A DNA stretch of 64,000 nt, from the NCBI RefSeq assembly GCF_020921035.1, contig NC_063158.1, forward strand, positions 5,934,001 through 5,998,000. The letters run 5' to 3'. Below, piece by piece: positions 63,076-64,000 of this stretch. The position numbers were made by a program, and so were the translations under genes. Numbering within the stretch: position 1 is the first letter of the stretch; every line of letters starts with the position of its first letter. Below the pieces are notes generated by a model that did not search any database, was not told the DNA's origin, and saw only the letters and a list, made by a program, of their open reading frames with translations. The DNA comes from Rhodamnia argentea (Eukaryota; Streptophyta; Magnoliopsida; Myrtales; Myrtaceae).

Positions 63076-64000
63076 TTGAATAATCACATCCACTACTTTA
63101 GAGAATATGTGCCTCAATACTATGCGCCATTCTCGGGATAGAATTTGTTTCTCCTATGCGTATGATGCTTACATTAGAAATAGAATAAATGATAAATTTT
63201 ATTTAATGGCCCATTAATAATTGTCTTAATCATATAATGAGGATGTGACATTAAATGAATGAACATGTCACGAAGTTCATCGGATGTTCCAACAAGAAAG
63301 AAACGACCAAAGAAAAGGTGGCCGAGAGCAAACATTAAAGTGTGTAAAACCCGAACAACTATGTGTTTTTTTGTTTTTTTGGTCAGAACCAACAATGTGT
63401 TAGCTGTCTATGAAACTCGACACTTGAAAATAAATTATATTAATTATTTGTTGCGATTCTAACTATATAATATTATTACTTTTTCAGAGGGAAAAAAACA
63501 ATAAAATAACCCTAACCCTAGATTTAACATAGTCTAATGTCTTGGAAAAAGGTTTACTGGCCTCGACACAAGGAATAAAGTTGCTTGGTTCGATTCGAGA
63601 TTGAGTGGGTTCGGAATGTTGCAAGCGAGACTTGTTTTATTTCTCATTTTTCCGAAGCGACATTGCAAAAGCTTATTGAATGTCTATAGACACCAGTGTC
63701 GGAAAATTAGTAAAATAGTAAACTCTTGGGAAACTTATTCGGAGATCGGAGAATAGTCTGTTGTTAGGAATATTGGATGTCCTATAAATCCGAAGAGGAG
63801 AGGGGAAAAATCATCCCTGGAGTTGATCGCTCGGGCGTGCTGGAAGGCGTAACTATTAACCTTCTTCCAAAACAAATACATACTGCATCTTCTTAAAATG
63901 ACATTGGTATTGTAGGTCTGCTATTTTTCAAGTATATATCGACTTAATTTATCGGAAGAAAAACAATAGTAGTCATATGTTTTGTTTAGTTTAATCAGTA

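Larger units (their letters stand above)
60297..64000. other. Gene-free right end of the window
   Basis: After the copy 2 3' region (to about 60490) no exon is supported. The stretch holds MULE-like copy C (60830-61250) and an hAT-like element (62160-63075). CT-rich frames at 62262-62649 belong to the latter. Confidence 0.55.

Overview
This is nuclear DNA of a flowering plant, most likely a woody core eudicot. Genes are split by GT-AG introns in AT-rich sequence, protein families are plant-specific (PRONE RopGEF, R/B-type bHLH, TRM/DUF4378, PAIR1/PRD3, U-box kinases), and the gaps hold CT/GA microsatellites and small terminal-inverted-repeat (TIR) elements. The dispersed TIR family feels Myrtales-like, but that is only an impression. 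There are no operons, CRISPR arrays or bacterial features.

Layout. 1-9.7 kb: a MULE-like repeat at the left edge, a small two-exon gene of unknown function (1934-3581, +), then about 6 kb of gene-free repeat remnants. 9.7-13.8 kb (+): an eight-exon GL3/EGL3-type bHLH regulator with a damaged basic region. 15.5-16.6 kb (-): a two-exon 2-oxoglutarate dioxygenase. 18.6-19.6 kb (+): a five-exon C2-domain protein. 22.7-24.9 kb (+): a seven-exon PRONE RopGEF. 26.1-31.2 kb (-): a six-exon TRM/DUF4378 protein. 31.2-40.4 kb: gene-poor, with MULE-like, CACTA-like and hAT-like elements and microsatellites. 40.4-45.7 kb (-): the meiotic double-strand-break gene PRD3/PAIR1 in eleven exons, with a 72-bp minisatellite beside one 3' splice site. 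46.1-60.5 kb (+): a direct tandem duplication of about 7 kb carrying two U-box receptor-like cytoplasmic kinase genes. 60.5-64 kb: gene-free, with two transposon-like elements.

The genes do not form one pathway. The most informative part is the duplicated U-box kinase pair. Both copies read through without frameshifts. Both look like pseudokinases (DFG changed to NFG, activation segment shortened, APE missing). The upstream copy has lost a 138-bp coiled-coil exon in frame, and the downstream copy has lost the TATA box and moved its first splice donor. I found no clear previously undescribed multi-gene system. The best candidates for new biology are this pair, the bHLH with a basic region unlikely to bind an E-box, and possible splice decoys in PRD3. 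All exon joins were made by eye from splice consensus, phase and family similarity.
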